Shown in pieces: positions 25,471 to 34,061 of a stretch of DNA of 64,000 nucleotides. Origin of the DNA: Micromonospora mirobrigensis (GTDB lineage Bacteria > Actinomycetota > Actinomycetes > Mycobacteriales > Micromonosporaceae). The notes beneath the pieces were generated by a model. That model did no database searches. It saw only the letters and a list, made by a program, of their open reading frames with translations, and was not told the origin of the DNA. Every line of letters starts with the position of its first letter. Within the stretch, counting starts at the first letter, position 1. Location: positions 214,174 to 278,173 of the forward strand of contig NZ_FMCX01000008.1 of assembly GCF_900091555.1 (NCBI RefSeq), in the 5' to 3' direction. The position numbers and the translations under genes are program-made.

Positions 25471-25567
25471 GCGCACCTGACGGTGCGCCGGAGGTCGGAG
25501 CCGTCTAGAACGACGACGAGCCCCGTCCTCGTGCATCCGGTACGCCGGATCGCCGAGGGCGGGGCTC
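25471..25567 (+). terminator. Terminator region after rpsA
   Basis: Two hairpins: a 7-bp stem at 25471-25488, and a larger one with 14-bp arms (25518-25531, 25554-25567, one wobble) that encloses a second perfect 6-bp hairpin (25535-25550). No T-run. Confidence 0.7.
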
Positions 25568-25684
25568 TCGCATGCCCACCCCTGGACACCCGGGTCCCAC
25601 GAGCGGCTGGCCGGTATGTCGGCCGGTCGCCCGACGGGTGGGGGCGCGGTTGGCAGCGGTCCGGCCATCGGGTTGACTGGTCCG

Positions 25685-26866
25685 GTGCTGAGAGTGGGGC
25701 TGACCGGCGGGATCGGGTCGGGCAAGAGCGCGGTGGCGGCCCGGCTGGCCGCCCTGGGCGCCGTGGTCGTCGACGCCGACCGGATCGCCCGTGAGGTGGT
25801 GGCGCCGGGCACCGAGGGGCTGGCCGAGATCGTCGCGGCCTTCTCGGAGCGGGTACTGGATCCGCACGGCGCGCTGGACCGTGCCGCGCTGGGTGCGCTG
25901 GTCTTCGCCGACGAGGCGGCCCGCCGCCGGCTGGAGGCGATCACGCACCCCCGGGTCCGCGCCCGCACCGCCGAGCTGGTCGCCGCGGCGGGACCGGACG
26001 CGGTGGTCGTCAACGACGTGCCGCTGCTGGTCGAGGTGGGACTCGCGCCGACGTACCACCTGGTGGTCGTGGTGCAGACGGCGGTGCAGACCCGGTTGGA
26101 GCGGTTGGCGCGCGACCGGGGGATGCCCCGGGCGGAGGCCGAGCGGCGGATCGCCGCGCAGGCCGACGACGAGCGGCGCCGCGCCTGGGCCGACGTGGTC
26201 CTGCACAACGACGGCGGCCTGGACGAGCTGCACGCGGTGGTGGACGCGCTCTGGCGGGACCGGCTGGTGCCCTACGAGGCGAACGTACGGGAGCGCCGGG
26301 TGGTCCGCCCGGAGCCGGTCGCGCTGGCCGGCCCGGACCCGACCTGGCCGCAGCAGTACGCCCGGCTGGCCGCCCGGATCCGGCACGCGGTCGCCCCCGC
26401 CGACCTGCGGGTGGACCACATCGGCTCGACGGCCGTGCCCGGGCTGGCCGCCAAGGACGTGATCGACGTCCAGCTCACCGTCGCGTCGCTGGACGAGGCG
26501 GACGGCCCGCTCGCCGAGCGGCTCACCGAGGCCGGCTTCCCCCGGGTGCCGGGGCAGTGGTGGGACAACCCCCGGCCTCCGGGTAGTGGCCGGTGGCCGA
26601 AGCGGCTGCACGGCAGCGCCGACCCGGCCCGGCCGGTCCACCTGCACGTGCGGGAGGCCGACTCGCCCGGCTGGCGGTACGCCCTGCTCATGCGCGACCA
26701 CCTGCGCGCCGACCCGGACCAGCGTTCGGCGTACCTGCTGCTGAAGCGGGAGCTGGCCGCCGCCGCCCCGGACGGCGCGGTCTACAGCACCGCGAAGGAT
26801 CCGTGGTTCGACGAGGAGCAGCTGCGCGCCGAGGAGTGGGCGGTCCGGACCGGTTGGCGCCCCTGA
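25685..26866 (+). CDS. coaE: Dephospho-CoA kinase fused to a GrpB (UPF0157) domain
   Basis: 393 residues. The N-terminal half (about 1-200) is CoaE: P-loop LRVGLTGGIGSGKS, VVDADRIAREVVAPG, HPRVRAR and VNDVPLLVEVGL. It phosphorylates dephospho-CoA, the last step of coenzyme A synthesis. The C-terminal half (about 205-393) is GrpB: DPTWPQQYARLAARI, DHIGSTAVPGLAAKDVIDVQ and FPRVPGQWWDN, a nucleotidyltransferase-like fold. This fusion is the known actinobacterial form (as in M. tuberculosis Rv1631). GTG 25685 begins the conserved kinase; GTG/ATG codons upstream add only non-conserved residues. Confidence 0.94.
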   Translation: MLRVGLTGGIGSGKSAVAARLAALGAVVVDADRIAREVVAPGTEGLAEIVAAFSERVLDPHGALDRAALGALVFADEAARRRLEAITHPRVRARTAELVAAAGPDAVVVNDVPLLVEVGLAPTYHLVVVVQTAVQTRLERLARDRGMPRAEAERRIAAQADDERRRAWADVVLHNDGGLDELHAVVDALWRDRLVPYEANVRERRVVRPEPVALAGPDPTWPQQYARLAARIRHAVAPADLRVDHIGSTAVPGLAAKDVIDVQLTVASLDEADGPLAERLTEAGFPRVPGQWWDNPRPPGSGRWPKRLHGSADPARPVHLHVREADSPGWRYALLMRDHLRADPDQRSAYLLLKRELAAAAPDGAVYSTAKDPWFDEEQLRAEEWAVRTGWRP

Positions 26867-27127
26867 CCGTGGTCGGCCCCGTGGGCCGGTCGGCAGGGGC
26901 GCTCGCGGCGGCCGGTCAGCGCCTCCAGCGCGACCACGAGAGGTGCGCACGCCGGTGATGTCCGGGTGCTGCGACCTCACGTGCCGGGGGCGGGAGCCCG
27001 ACGAGGGCCCGGCCACCTGCCCGATCGGCCGCCGCGAGCGGCCTACGGACAACAGGCTAGCGCGCTGACAGGGGCCTCACAATGGGAATATCGAAGCCGA
27101 TCACGGACCCTCGGTGGTCGGGCGGAA

Positions 27128-27150
27128 GTGTCGGACCCCCGGCGTACCGT
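27128..27150 (+). promoter_or_regulatory. DNA-damage (PafBC-type) promoter of uvrB
   Basis: GTGTCGGAC (27128-27136), exactly 8 bases, TACCGT (27145-27150), then 7 bases to the ATG. Same architecture as at polA and uvrC. The rest of the 26867-27157 gap has no recognisable gene. Confidence 0.6.
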
Positions 27151-27157
27151 TGTGGTC

Positions 27158-29263
27158 ATGGCGCTCGACATTCCCCGGCTCGACGGCCGGTTCCAGGTCG
27201 TCTCCGAGTTCCAGCCGGCCGGCGACCAGCCCGCCGCGATCGACGAGCTGGAGCGTCGGGTCCGGCGCGGTGACCGCGACACCGTGCTGCTCGGCGCGAC
27301 CGGCACGGGCAAGAGCGCGACCACCGCGTGGCTGGTGGAGCGGCTGCAACGCCCGACCCTGGTGCTCGCCCCCAACAAGACCCTCGCCGCCCAGCTGGCC
27401 AAGGAGTTCGGCGAGCTGCTCCCGCACAACTCGGTCGAATACTTCGTCTCCTACTACGACTACTACCAGCCCGAGGCCTACATCCCGCAGACCGACACCT
27501 ACATCGAGAAGGACTCCTCGATCAACGAGGAGGTCGAGCGGCTGCGGCACAAGGCGACGATGTCCCTGCTCACCCGCCGGGACACCATCGTGGTGGCGAC
27601 GGTCTCGGCGATCTACGGCCTGGGCACCCCGGAGGAATACCTCGACCGCGCGGTGCGGGTCGCCGTCGGGCAGGAGCTCGACCGCGACCAGCTGTTGCGC
27701 CGGCTGGTCGACATCCAGTACACGCGCAACGACATGGCGTTCCAGCGCGGCACCTTCCGGGTCCGCGGCGACACGCTGGAGATCATCCCGGCGTACGAGG
27801 AGCTGGCCGTCCGGATCGAGCTCTTCGGTGACGAGGTGGAGAAGCTCTACTACCTCAACCCGCTCACCGGTGACGTGGTCCGCGAGGTCGACCACCTGCT
27901 GATCTTCCCCGCCACGCACTACGCCGCCGGCCCGGAGCGGATGGAGCGGGCGATCCGCGACATCGAGGCCGAGCTGGGCGAGCGGCTGGCCGAGCTGGAC
28001 CGGCAGGGCAAGCTGCTGGAGGCGCAGCGGCTGCGGATGCGCACGACCTACGACATCGAGATGATGCGGCAGGTCGGCTTCTGCTCCGGCATCGAGAACT
28101 ACTCGATGCACATCGACGGCCGGCTGCCCGGCAGTCCGCCGCACTGCCTGCTCGACTACTTCCCGGACGACTTCCTCACGGTGGTCGACGAGTCGCACGT
28201 GACCATCCCGCAGATCGGCGGCATGTACGAGGGCGACGCGTCCCGCAAGCGGATGCTGATCGACCACGGCTTCCGGTTGCCCAGCGCCGCCGACAACCGG
28301 CCGTTGCGCTTCGACGAGTTCCTGGAGCGGGTCGGCCAGATGGTCTACCTCTCCGCCACCCCCGGGCCGTGGGAGCTGGAGAAGGCGCAGGGTGAGTTCG
28401 TCGAGCAGGTGATCCGCCCGACCGGTCTGATCGACCCGGAGGTGGTGATCAAGCCCACCAAGGGTCAGATCGACGACCTGATGCACGAGATCAAGCTGCG
28501 TACCGAGCGCGACGAGCGGGTGCTGGTCACCACGCTGACCAAGAAGATGGCCGAGGACCTGTCGGACTATCTCCTGGAGAACGGCATCCGGGTGCGCTAC
28601 CTACACTCCGAGGTCGACACGCTGCGCCGGGTGGAGCTGCTGCGCGAGCTGCGCAAGGGCGAGTACGACGTGCTGGTCGGCATCAACCTGCTCCGCGAGG
28701 GTCTCGACCTGCCGGAGGTCTCCCTGGTGGCGATCCTGGACGCCGACAAGGAGGGTTTCCTGCGCAGCGGTCGGTCGCTGATCCAGACCATCGGCCGGGC
28801 CGCCCGTAACGTCTCCGGCCAGGTCCACATGTACGCCGACAAGATCACCCCGTCGATGGCGAGCGCGATCGACGAGACCAACCGGCGTCGGGACAAGCAG
28901 ATCGCGCACAACGAGGCGCACGGGATCAGCCCCGAGCCGCTGCGGAAGAAGATCCACGACATCCTGGACGACATCTACCGGGAGGCCGAGGACACCGACA
29001 ACCAGGTCGGTGGGGCCGCCCGGCAGCTCTCCCGCGGCAAGGCGCCGGTCAAGGAGACCCGCAGCCGGGGTCGGGGCGGCGCGGCCACGCCGTCGCGGGA
29101 GGGGATGGCCCGGGCCGACCTGGCCAACCTGATCCAGGAGCTCAACGACCAGATGCTCGCCGCGGCCCGGGAGTTGCAGTTCGAGCTGGCCGCCCGGATC
29201 CGCGACGAGGTCTCCGACCTGAAGAAGGAACTGCGGGGGATGGACGCCGCCGGCGTGAAGTGA
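27158..29263 (+). CDS. uvrB: Excinuclease ABC subunit B
   Basis: 701 residues. Walker A GATGTGKSAT near residue 46, beta-hairpin YYDYYQPEAYIPQTDTYIEK near 98 that clamps damaged DNA, DEAD-like VVDESHVTIPQIGGMYEGD, helicase motifs V/VI (NLLREGLDLPEVSLVAILDA, SLIQTIGRAARN) and a C-terminal UVR motif (LNDQMLAAARELQFELAARI) that binds UvrC. It verifies lesions delivered by UvrA in nucleotide excision repair. ATG 27158 matches the family start MALDIPRLDGRFQ. Confidence 0.97.
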   Translation: MALDIPRLDGRFQVVSEFQPAGDQPAAIDELERRVRRGDRDTVLLGATGTGKSATTAWLVERLQRPTLVLAPNKTLAAQLAKEFGELLPHNSVEYFVSYYDYYQPEAYIPQTDTYIEKDSSINEEVERLRHKATMSLLTRRDTIVVATVSAIYGLGTPEEYLDRAVRVAVGQELDRDQLLRRLVDIQYTRNDMAFQRGTFRVRGDTLEIIPAYEELAVRIELFGDEVEKLYYLNPLTGDVVREVDHLLIFPATHYAAGPERMERAIRDIEAELGERLAELDRQGKLLEAQRLRMRTTYDIEMMRQVGFCSGIENYSMHIDGRLPGSPPHCLLDYFPDDFLTVVDESHVTIPQIGGMYEGDASRKRMLIDHGFRLPSAADNRPLRFDEFLERVGQMVYLSATPGPWELEKAQGEFVEQVIRPTGLIDPEVVIKPTKGQIDDLMHEIKLRTERDERVLVTTLTKKMAEDLSDYLLENGIRVRYLHSEVDTLRRVELLRELRKGEYDVLVGINLLREGLDLPEVSLVAILDADKEGFLRSGRSLIQTIGRAARNVSGQVHMYADKITPSMASAIDETNRRRDKQIAHNEAHGISPEPLRKKIHDILDDIYREAEDTDNQVGGAARQLSRGKAPVKETRSRGRGGAATPSREGMARADLANLIQELNDQMLAAARELQFELAARIRDEVSDLKKELRGMDAAGVK

Positions 29264-29280
29264 CGGCCCGGGGGAGTGGG

Positions 29281-30141
29281 ATGACCGGCACCGAGTTCGT
29301 GGTCGGGCGCCCTGCGCCCCGGTTGCGTCCGTTCGTCGACCGTTACCTGGGCTACCGGGAGGCGGCGCCGGTGCCGCTGGTCCGTACCGAGGTGGCCGGC
29401 GCGTTCGTGGTGCTGGTGATCGGCTGGGGTGCGCCGCTGGACGTGGTCGACGGGCGGGCCGCTGACCGGGGCGCGTACGGGGTGGCCTCCTTCCTGGCCG
29501 GCCCGTTCGACGGCTACTGCACCACGTCGACGGTGGGCGTGGGCGCCGGCGTGCAGCTGCTGCTGGAGCCGTTGACGGCGCGTCGGCTGCTCGGCTTTCC
29601 CCTCGGGGAGGTGGCCAACCGGGCGGTGCCGCTGGAGCAGCTGCCCGACCGGTGGCTCGACCGGCTGCGGCAGCGGCTGGCCGAGGAACGGCGGTGGCCC
29701 GGGCGGTTCGCCCTGCTGGACGCCGCCCTGACCAGCCGGCTCGTGGAGACCGCCGGCACCGACCCGCGGCTGCGCCGGGCCTGGCAGCGGCTGGCGCACG
29801 GGGGCGCCGGGGTGGCCGTCGCCACGGTCGCCGACGAGCTGGGCTGGAGTCGCCGGCACCTGGCGGTGCGGTTCCACCGGGAGTTCGGCCTGCCGCCGAG
29901 GACCGTCGTCCGGCTGGCGCGCTTCCATCGGGCGTACGCGGTGCTGGCCGCGGGTCCGGCCGGCGGCTCGGGCCCCACCCCGGTCGTCCCGGCGACCGGC
30001 CCGGCCGGTGGCTGGGCGGATCTGGCGGCGCGCTTCGGGTACTACGACCAGTCCCATCTGATCCGGGAGTTCCGCGAGTTCGCCGGCGCCACTCCGGGGG
30101 CGCTGTTCCGGTCCGGATCACATTCGTCCAATACCGGCTGA
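29281..30141 (+). CDS. AraC-family transcriptional regulator
   Basis: 286 residues. The N-terminal sensing domain (about 1-160, PRLRPFVDRYLGYREAAP) is of the DUF6597 type. The C-terminal AraC/XylS HTH pair (about 175-280) includes VATVADELGWSRRHLAVRFHREFGLPP (split for length) and FGYYDQSHLIREFREFAGATP. A low-complexity Gly/Pro insert (about 226-243) lies between the two HTHs. ATG 29281 follows gggggag; a GTG at 29260 overlapping uvrB is possible. The VOC gene begins 24 bases after it, so it may regulate that enzyme in the same operon. Confidence 0.85.
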   Translation: MTGTEFVVGRPAPRLRPFVDRYLGYREAAPVPLVRTEVAGAFVVLVIGWGAPLDVVDGRAADRGAYGVASFLAGPFDGYCTTSTVGVGAGVQLLLEPLTARRLLGFPLGEVANRAVPLEQLPDRWLDRLRQRLAEERRWPGRFALLDAALTSRLVETAGTDPRLRRAWQRLAHGGAGVAVATVADELGWSRRHLAVRFHREFGLPPRTVVRLARFHRAYAVLAAGPAGGSGPTPVVPATGPAGGWADLAARFGYYDQSHLIREFREFAGATPGALFRSGSHSSNTG

Positions 30142-30165
30142 CCTGCCGGGCGGCATCCTGGTCCC

Positions 30166-30534
30166 ATGCCAGACATCTACCCGGTCTTCCGGTACCCCGA
30201 CGCCCGCGCCGCCGCCGACTGGCTCTGTGCCGCCTTCGGCCTGCGCGTCCACAAGATGTACGAGGGATCCGACGGATCCGTCACGCACGCCGTGCTGGCC
30301 CTCGACGATGCCATGATCATGATCGGTCCGGGACGGGACTCCCGGGGGCGTCCGGCGGACGACGACCACGTCGTCTACGTGGCGGTCGACGACCTCGACG
30401 CCCACCACGAGCGGGCCCGGGCCGCCGGGGCGGAGATCGTCCAAGCGCCCTTCGACACCGATTACGGGTCCCGTGACTACGCGGCCCGGGACCTGGCCGG
30501 CAACGTCTGGTCGTTCGGCACCTACCGGCCCTGA
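30166..30534 (+). CDS. VOC (glyoxalase/bleomycin-resistance fold) protein
   Basis: 122 residues. It starts with the VOC pattern IYPVFRYPDARAAADWLCAAFG and has the second half-module VYVAVDDLDAHHERARAAGA and the closing RDLAGNVWSFGTYRP. Members bind a metal and act as lyases, dioxygenases or sequestering proteins; the function here is unknown. It follows the AraC-type gene by 24 bases, so co-transcription is likely. Confidence 0.85.
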   Translation: MPDIYPVFRYPDARAAADWLCAAFGLRVHKMYEGSDGSVTHAVLALDDAMIMIGPGRDSRGRPADDDHVVYVAVDDLDAHHERARAAGAEIVQAPFDTDYGSRDYAARDLAGNVWSFGTYRP

Positions 30535-30547
30535 GCCGGTCGTCCTG

Positions 30548-30574
30548 CCGGTCGCGGCCACCGGCCGCGACCGG
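30548..30574 (+). terminator. Hairpin terminator after the VOC gene
   Basis: Perfect 12-bp arms (30548-30559, 30563-30574) with a 3-base loop, 13 bases past the stop. Confidence 0.75.
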
Positions 30575-30595
30575 TAGCGGTGTGCGAGCAAGGTA

Positions 30596-30624
30596 TTGCC
30601 GTGGGTGATCGTCCTGCGTACTCT
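30596..30624 (+). promoter_or_regulatory. Promoter of the XRE-type gene
   Basis: TTGCCG (30596-30601), 17 bases, TACTCT (30619-30624). The -10 is embedded in gtac-tctcc-gtac, an inverted repeat that may be an autoregulatory site. Confidence 0.55.
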
Positions 30625-30644
30625 CCGTACCTGGGGAGGCCAGG

Positions 30645-31556
30645 ATGCCGTTGTCAACGAGTCCGGTGATTCGACGTGCCCGGCTCGGCGCAGAGCTGCG
30701 CCGGCTGCGCCGACGTGAGTCGCTCACCCTGGAGCAGGTGTGCGCCCGACTCGGCTGGGCGTCCACATCGAAGCTGTCCCGCATCGAGCTGGGGCAGAGC
30801 CGGCCCGACCTGGCCGACGTGCTGGACCTGCTGGACGTCTACGAGGTCGGCGACGAGCAGCGGGCCGCGTTGATCGTCATCGCCCGGGACGCGGCCACCA
30901 GCCGAGGCTGGTGGAAGTCGCTCGGTGAGATGGGGGAGCGGCAGCGGACGTACGCCGAGCTGGAGGCGGGGGCGGCGACCATCCTGGACTACCATCCCGC
31001 GCTCGTGCCGGGCCTGCTCCAGACCCCGGCGTACGCCCGGCTCCGGGTGACCGCGGGCCGGCTGCTGCATCCGGAGGTGGACGTGGAGGCCGACGTGCGG
31101 GCCCGGCTGGCCCGCCAGGACGTGCTCTGGGGTGCGGAACCTCCGGCGTACACAGCCCTGCTGGACGAGCGGGCCTGTGATCCGGCCGGTGCCCCGGACG
31201 AGGTGTGGCGCGAGCAGCTGCGTCACCTGGTGACCCTGGCCGGCCGGCCGAACGTGCGGCTGCGGGTGCTGCCCCGGGTCGCCGGCGCGCCCGGCGGCCT
31301 GCACCCGCTGACCCCGTTCACCTGCTACTCGTTCCCGGACCCGGCGGACCCGCGCACCGTGATGGTGGAGGCGCTCACCACGGACCTGCGGCTGGTCGCC
31401 GAGCACGACGTGAGTCGCTACGAGCGGGTCGCCGAGCTGCTGCTGGCGGCGGCGTTGTCGGCCGAGGAGAGCGTCGCCCTGTTGGCCGGGCGGGCGGAGG
31501 GCCCGGCGGTCGGCAACGGTGGCCGCCCGGTCGGCGCTGCCGACGCCGGTCGCTGA
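30645..31556 (+). CDS. XRE-family HTH regulator with DUF5753
   Basis: 303 residues. Helix-turn-helix at about 14-70 (LGAELRRLRRRESLTLEQV, STSKLSRIELGQSRP) and the large C-terminal DUF5753 domain (ILDYHPALVPGLLQTPAYAR and the HPLTPFTCYSF region). These are common, paralogous actinobacterial regulators, often beside a small DUF397 gene; none is seen here. The ATG follows ggggagg. The protein ends in a Gly/Pro-rich tail. Confidence 0.88.
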   Translation: MPLSTSPVIRRARLGAELRRLRRRESLTLEQVCARLGWASTSKLSRIELGQSRPDLADVLDLLDVYEVGDEQRAALIVIARDAATSRGWWKSLGEMGERQRTYAELEAGAATILDYHPALVPGLLQTPAYARLRVTAGRLLHPEVDVEADVRARLARQDVLWGAEPPAYTALLDERACDPAGAPDEVWREQLRHLVTLAGRPNVRLRVLPRVAGAPGGLHPLTPFTCYSFPDPADPRTVMVEALTTDLRLVAEHDVSRYERVAELLLAAALSAEESVALLAGRAEGPAVGNGGRPVGAADAGR

Positions 31557-31570
31557 CCGGCCGCGCGGTG

Positions 31571-31682
31571 CGCCCGGCACGGCCGGCGAGAGCCGGCGCC
31601 CCGCACGGCCGGCGAGAGCCGGCGCCCGGCACGGCCGGCGAGAGCCGGCGCCCCGCACGGCTGGCGAGAGCCGGCGCCCGGC
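31571..31682. repeat. 26-bp tandem repeat, four copies, each a GAGA-loop hairpin
   Basis: Period of exactly 26 bases (cacgg at 31578, 31604, 31630 and 31656; a fifth copy degenerates at 31682). Each unit carries gccggc-gaga-gccggc, a perfect 6-bp hairpin with a GNRA-type tetraloop; copy four has one change. It lies between convergent genes and may act as a multi-hairpin terminator. Copies differ by C/G swaps outside the stem. Confidence 0.9.
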
Positions 31683-31788
31683 ATCGGGCACGCGCGGGCC
31701 ACCGGACCCGGCGCCCCCGTTGACCGTCGGGGACGGTGGCCCGCGCGTGACGGGACGCTAACCGACGGGTACGACAGATCCGCGCGGG

Positions 31789-32082
31789 TCAGGCCGGCAC
31801 GTCCACGAAGTGTTCGACCACGGGCGGGCCGGCGAAGTGCGGGCCGATCAGTGCCCGCCACCGGCCGAACGCCTCGGTCTGCCGGAAGTTGACGTCGTGC
31901 GCCTCCACCGAGTCCCACTCGATCAGCAGCACGAACCGGGTCGGGGTCTCCACCCCGCGGGTCATCCGCACCGAGCGGCAGCCCTCGGCGGCGGAGACGA
32001 TCGCGTGCGCCTCCCGGTACGCGGCGGCGAAAGCGTCCTCGTGGCCGGGGAGCACGTCGATGAGCGCGACTTCAAGCACCAT
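31789..32082 (-). CDS. Antibiotic biosynthesis monooxygenase (ABM) domain protein
   Basis: 97 residues, the normal single-domain size. LEVALIDVLPGHEDAFAAAY at the start and FVLLIEWDSVEAHDVNFRQT in the middle are the ABM ferredoxin-like pattern. Members are small dimeric monooxygenases or haem-degrading or quinone-forming enzymes; the substrate is unknown. Divergent from pnuC with 107 bp between. Confidence 0.85.
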   Translation of the reverse strand: MVLEVALIDVLPGHEDAFAAAYREAHAIVSAAEGCRSVRMTRGVETPTRFVLLIEWDSVEAHDVNFRQTEAFGRWRALIGPHFAGPPVVEHFVDVPA

Positions 32083-32129
32083 GTCCGAAGCCTCGCACGT
32101 CCGGTCGATCCCGGTGCGTCCCGGGGGGA

Positions 32130-32159
32130 TTGTTCCCCCGCCGCGGGTGGATCTAGGGT
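32130..32159 (+). promoter_or_regulatory. Promoter of pnuC-nadR
   Basis: TTGTTC (32130-32135), 18 bases, TAGGGT (32154-32159), 30 bases before the pnuC GTG. The -35 lies in the hairpin gggggattgttccccc. Confidence 0.5.
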
Positions 32160-32189
32160 GGGCGCGCGGATCACGGGGGAGGGACGGTC

Positions 32190-32846
32190 GTGCTGGACTG
32201 GTTGACCACGGAGGCGTTCGCCGTCGCCGGGGTGGCGACCACCTGGGCGGAGCTGCTGGGCTTCGCCACCGGTGTGCTCAACGTGTGGCTGGTCGCCCGC
32301 CAGCACATCGCGAACTGGGCCCTCGGCATCGCCAACGTGCTACTGCTGATGGTGCTCTTCTGGACCGCCGGCCTGTACGCCGACGCCGGCCTGCAACTGG
32401 TCTACGTGGCGCTGGGCGGCTACGGCTGGTACCACTGGATCTTCGGCGGCGAGCGGCGCGGCCGGCTGACGGTCAGCCGGACCGGGCGCGGCGGGTGGCT
32501 GGGCCTGGCGAGCGTCGGGGTGCTGCTCACCGCCGGTCTCTGGGCGCTGCTGGACCGGGCCACCGACTCCGCCGTGCCGCTGGCCGACGCGCTCACCACC
32601 GCACTGTCCCTGCTGGCCACCTACGGGCAGACCCGCAAGCTGGTGGAGAGCTGGTGGCTGTGGATCGCCGCCGACCTGATCTACATCCCGCTCTACGCGT
32701 ACAAGGGGCTCTGGCTCACCGGCGGGCTCTACCTGGTCTTCCTCGGGCTCTGCGTGCTGGGCCTGCGCGCGTGGCGGGCGGATCTGCTTTCGGCCGACCG
32801 CGACCCCACCCCGGTGCCGCCCGGCCCGGCCCCGGCCGCGGCGTGA
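32190..32846 (+). CDS. pnuC: Nicotinamide riboside transporter PnuC
   Basis: 218 residues, about seven membrane segments. PnuC features are TWAELLGFATGVLNVWLVARQ with NWALGIAN, then YVALGGYGWYHW (W-x-x-W region) and the C-terminal WIAADLIYIPLYAYKGLWLT that lines the substrate path. It imports nicotinamide riboside by facilitated diffusion. The stop overlaps the nadR start (GTGA), so uptake and phosphorylation are made together. Confidence 0.92.
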   Translation: MLDWLTTEAFAVAGVATTWAELLGFATGVLNVWLVARQHIANWALGIANVLLLMVLFWTAGLYADAGLQLVYVALGGYGWYHWIFGGERRGRLTVSRTGRGGWLGLASVGVLLTAGLWALLDRATDSAVPLADALTTALSLLATYGQTRKLVESWWLWIAADLIYIPLYAYKGLWLTGGLYLVFLGLCVLGLRAWRADLLSADRDPTPVPPGPAPAAA

Positions 32847-33928
32847 CCGGTCGGCCCGCAGGACGCCGGCCGGAGTTCCGGCACGGCCTGGTGGTCGGCA
32901 AGTTCTATCCGCCGCACGCCGGTCACCACGCCCTGATCGAGGCCGCCGCCGCCCGCTGCGCGGCGGTCACCGTGGTGGTGGCGCCCTCCCGGCGGGAGTC
33001 GATCCCGCTGGCGCCGCGGGTGGACTGGTTGCGCGAGGCGCACGCGCACACCCCCTGGGTCCGGGTGGTGGGCCGGTACGACGACCACCCGGTCGACTAC
33101 GCCGACCCGGCGGCGTGGGACGCGCATTGCGCGGTGTTCCGGGAGGCGGTGGGGCCGGACCCGGTGGACGCCGTCTTCTCCTCCGAGGCGTACGGGCCGG
33201 AGCTGGCCCGGCGCTTCGACGCCGTACCCGTGGCTGTGGATCCGGACCGGCGGACCGTGCCGGTCTCGGGCACCGCGGTGCGGGCGGACCCGGTGGCGCA
33301 CTGGCGCCGGCTGAGCCCGCCGGTGCGGGCCTGGTTCGTCCGCCGGGTGGTGGTGGTCGGGGCGGAGTCGACCGGCACCACCACGATGGCCCGGGCGCTG
33401 GCGGCCCACTACCGGAGCACCTGGGTGCCGGAGTACGGCCGCGAGCTGACCGCCCGCAAGCTGGCGGAGCTGCGCGCGGACCGGCCGGCGGCGACCGTCT
33501 TCGACGTGACCTGGGACCGGGCCGACTTCCGGGAGGTGGTCCGGGCCCAGCAGGCCGCCGAGGACGCCGCCGCCCGCGCAGGCGGGCCGCTGCTGTTCTG
33601 CGACACCGACGCCCGGGCCACCGCGGTCTGGGAGGAGCGGTATCTCGGCTCCTCGTCCGCGCAGGTGCGGGCGGCCGCGCGGCGGCCGGACCTCTATCTG
33701 CTGACCGACCATGCCGGGGTGCCGTTCGACGACGACGGGTTGCGCGACGGCGAGCACCTGCGGGCCTGGATGACCGGGCGGTTCCGCGAGGAGTTGGCGG
33801 CGAGCGGGGTGCCGGTGGTGGAGTTGGCCGGGCCGCACCCGCGGCGGCTGGCCCGGGCGGTCGAGGCCTGCGACGCGCTGCTGGCCGCCGGCTGGTCGCT
33901 GGCGGACCCGCTGCTCCCGCCGGCCTGA
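32843..33928 (+). CDS. nadR: Bifunctional NMN adenylyltransferase / nicotinamide riboside kinase
   Basis: 361 residues. The N-terminal adenylyltransferase (about 12-165) has LVVGKFYPPHAGHHALIEAA with the (H/Y)xGH motif and VSGTAVRADP as the ISSTxxR-like site. The C-terminal kinase has VVVVGAESTGTTTMARALA, YGRELTARKL and CDTDARATAVW. It traps riboside as NMN and makes NAD. No N-terminal HTH, so it is not a repressor as in enteric NadR. The P-loop reads GAESTGTTT, with Thr where Walker A has Lys. The GTG overlaps pnuC by 4 bases. Confidence 0.9.
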   Translation: MTGRPAGRRPEFRHGLVVGKFYPPHAGHHALIEAAAARCAAVTVVVAPSRRESIPLAPRVDWLREAHAHTPWVRVVGRYDDHPVDYADPAAWDAHCAVFREAVGPDPVDAVFSSEAYGPELARRFDAVPVAVDPDRRTVPVSGTAVRADPVAHWRRLSPPVRAWFVRRVVVVGAESTGTTTMARALAAHYRSTWVPEYGRELTARKLAELRADRPAATVFDVTWDRADFREVVRAQQAAEDAAARAGGPLLFCDTDARATAVWEERYLGSSSAQVRAAARRPDLYLLTDHAGVPFDDDGLRDGEHLRAWMTGRFREELAASGVPVVELAGPHPRRLARAVEACDALLAAGWSLADPLLPPA

Positions 33929-33964
33929 CGGCGCCCTCCGGCGCACGACCGGCACCTAGCCTCC

Positions 33965-33970
33965 TAGGAT
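33965..33970 (+). promoter_or_regulatory. -10 box upstream of the terC leader
   Basis: TAGGAT, a consensus actinobacterial -10, in the inverted repeat cctag-cctc-ctagg (33955-33968). No clear -35. It would give a leader of about 290 bases containing the riboswitch. Confidence 0.45.
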
Positions 33971-34061
33971 GCCCTACGCGGTGTGTGCCCGGACGTGACA
34001 CTGACAGCAATCGAGGCACCTGGAGATGCGCCGGCAACCCGCGATGGTGAACAATGGCGGC

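Noticed and set aside
31571..31682. CRISPR array
   Set aside because: The 26-bp units are contiguous with no unique spacers, and no cas gene is in the window.
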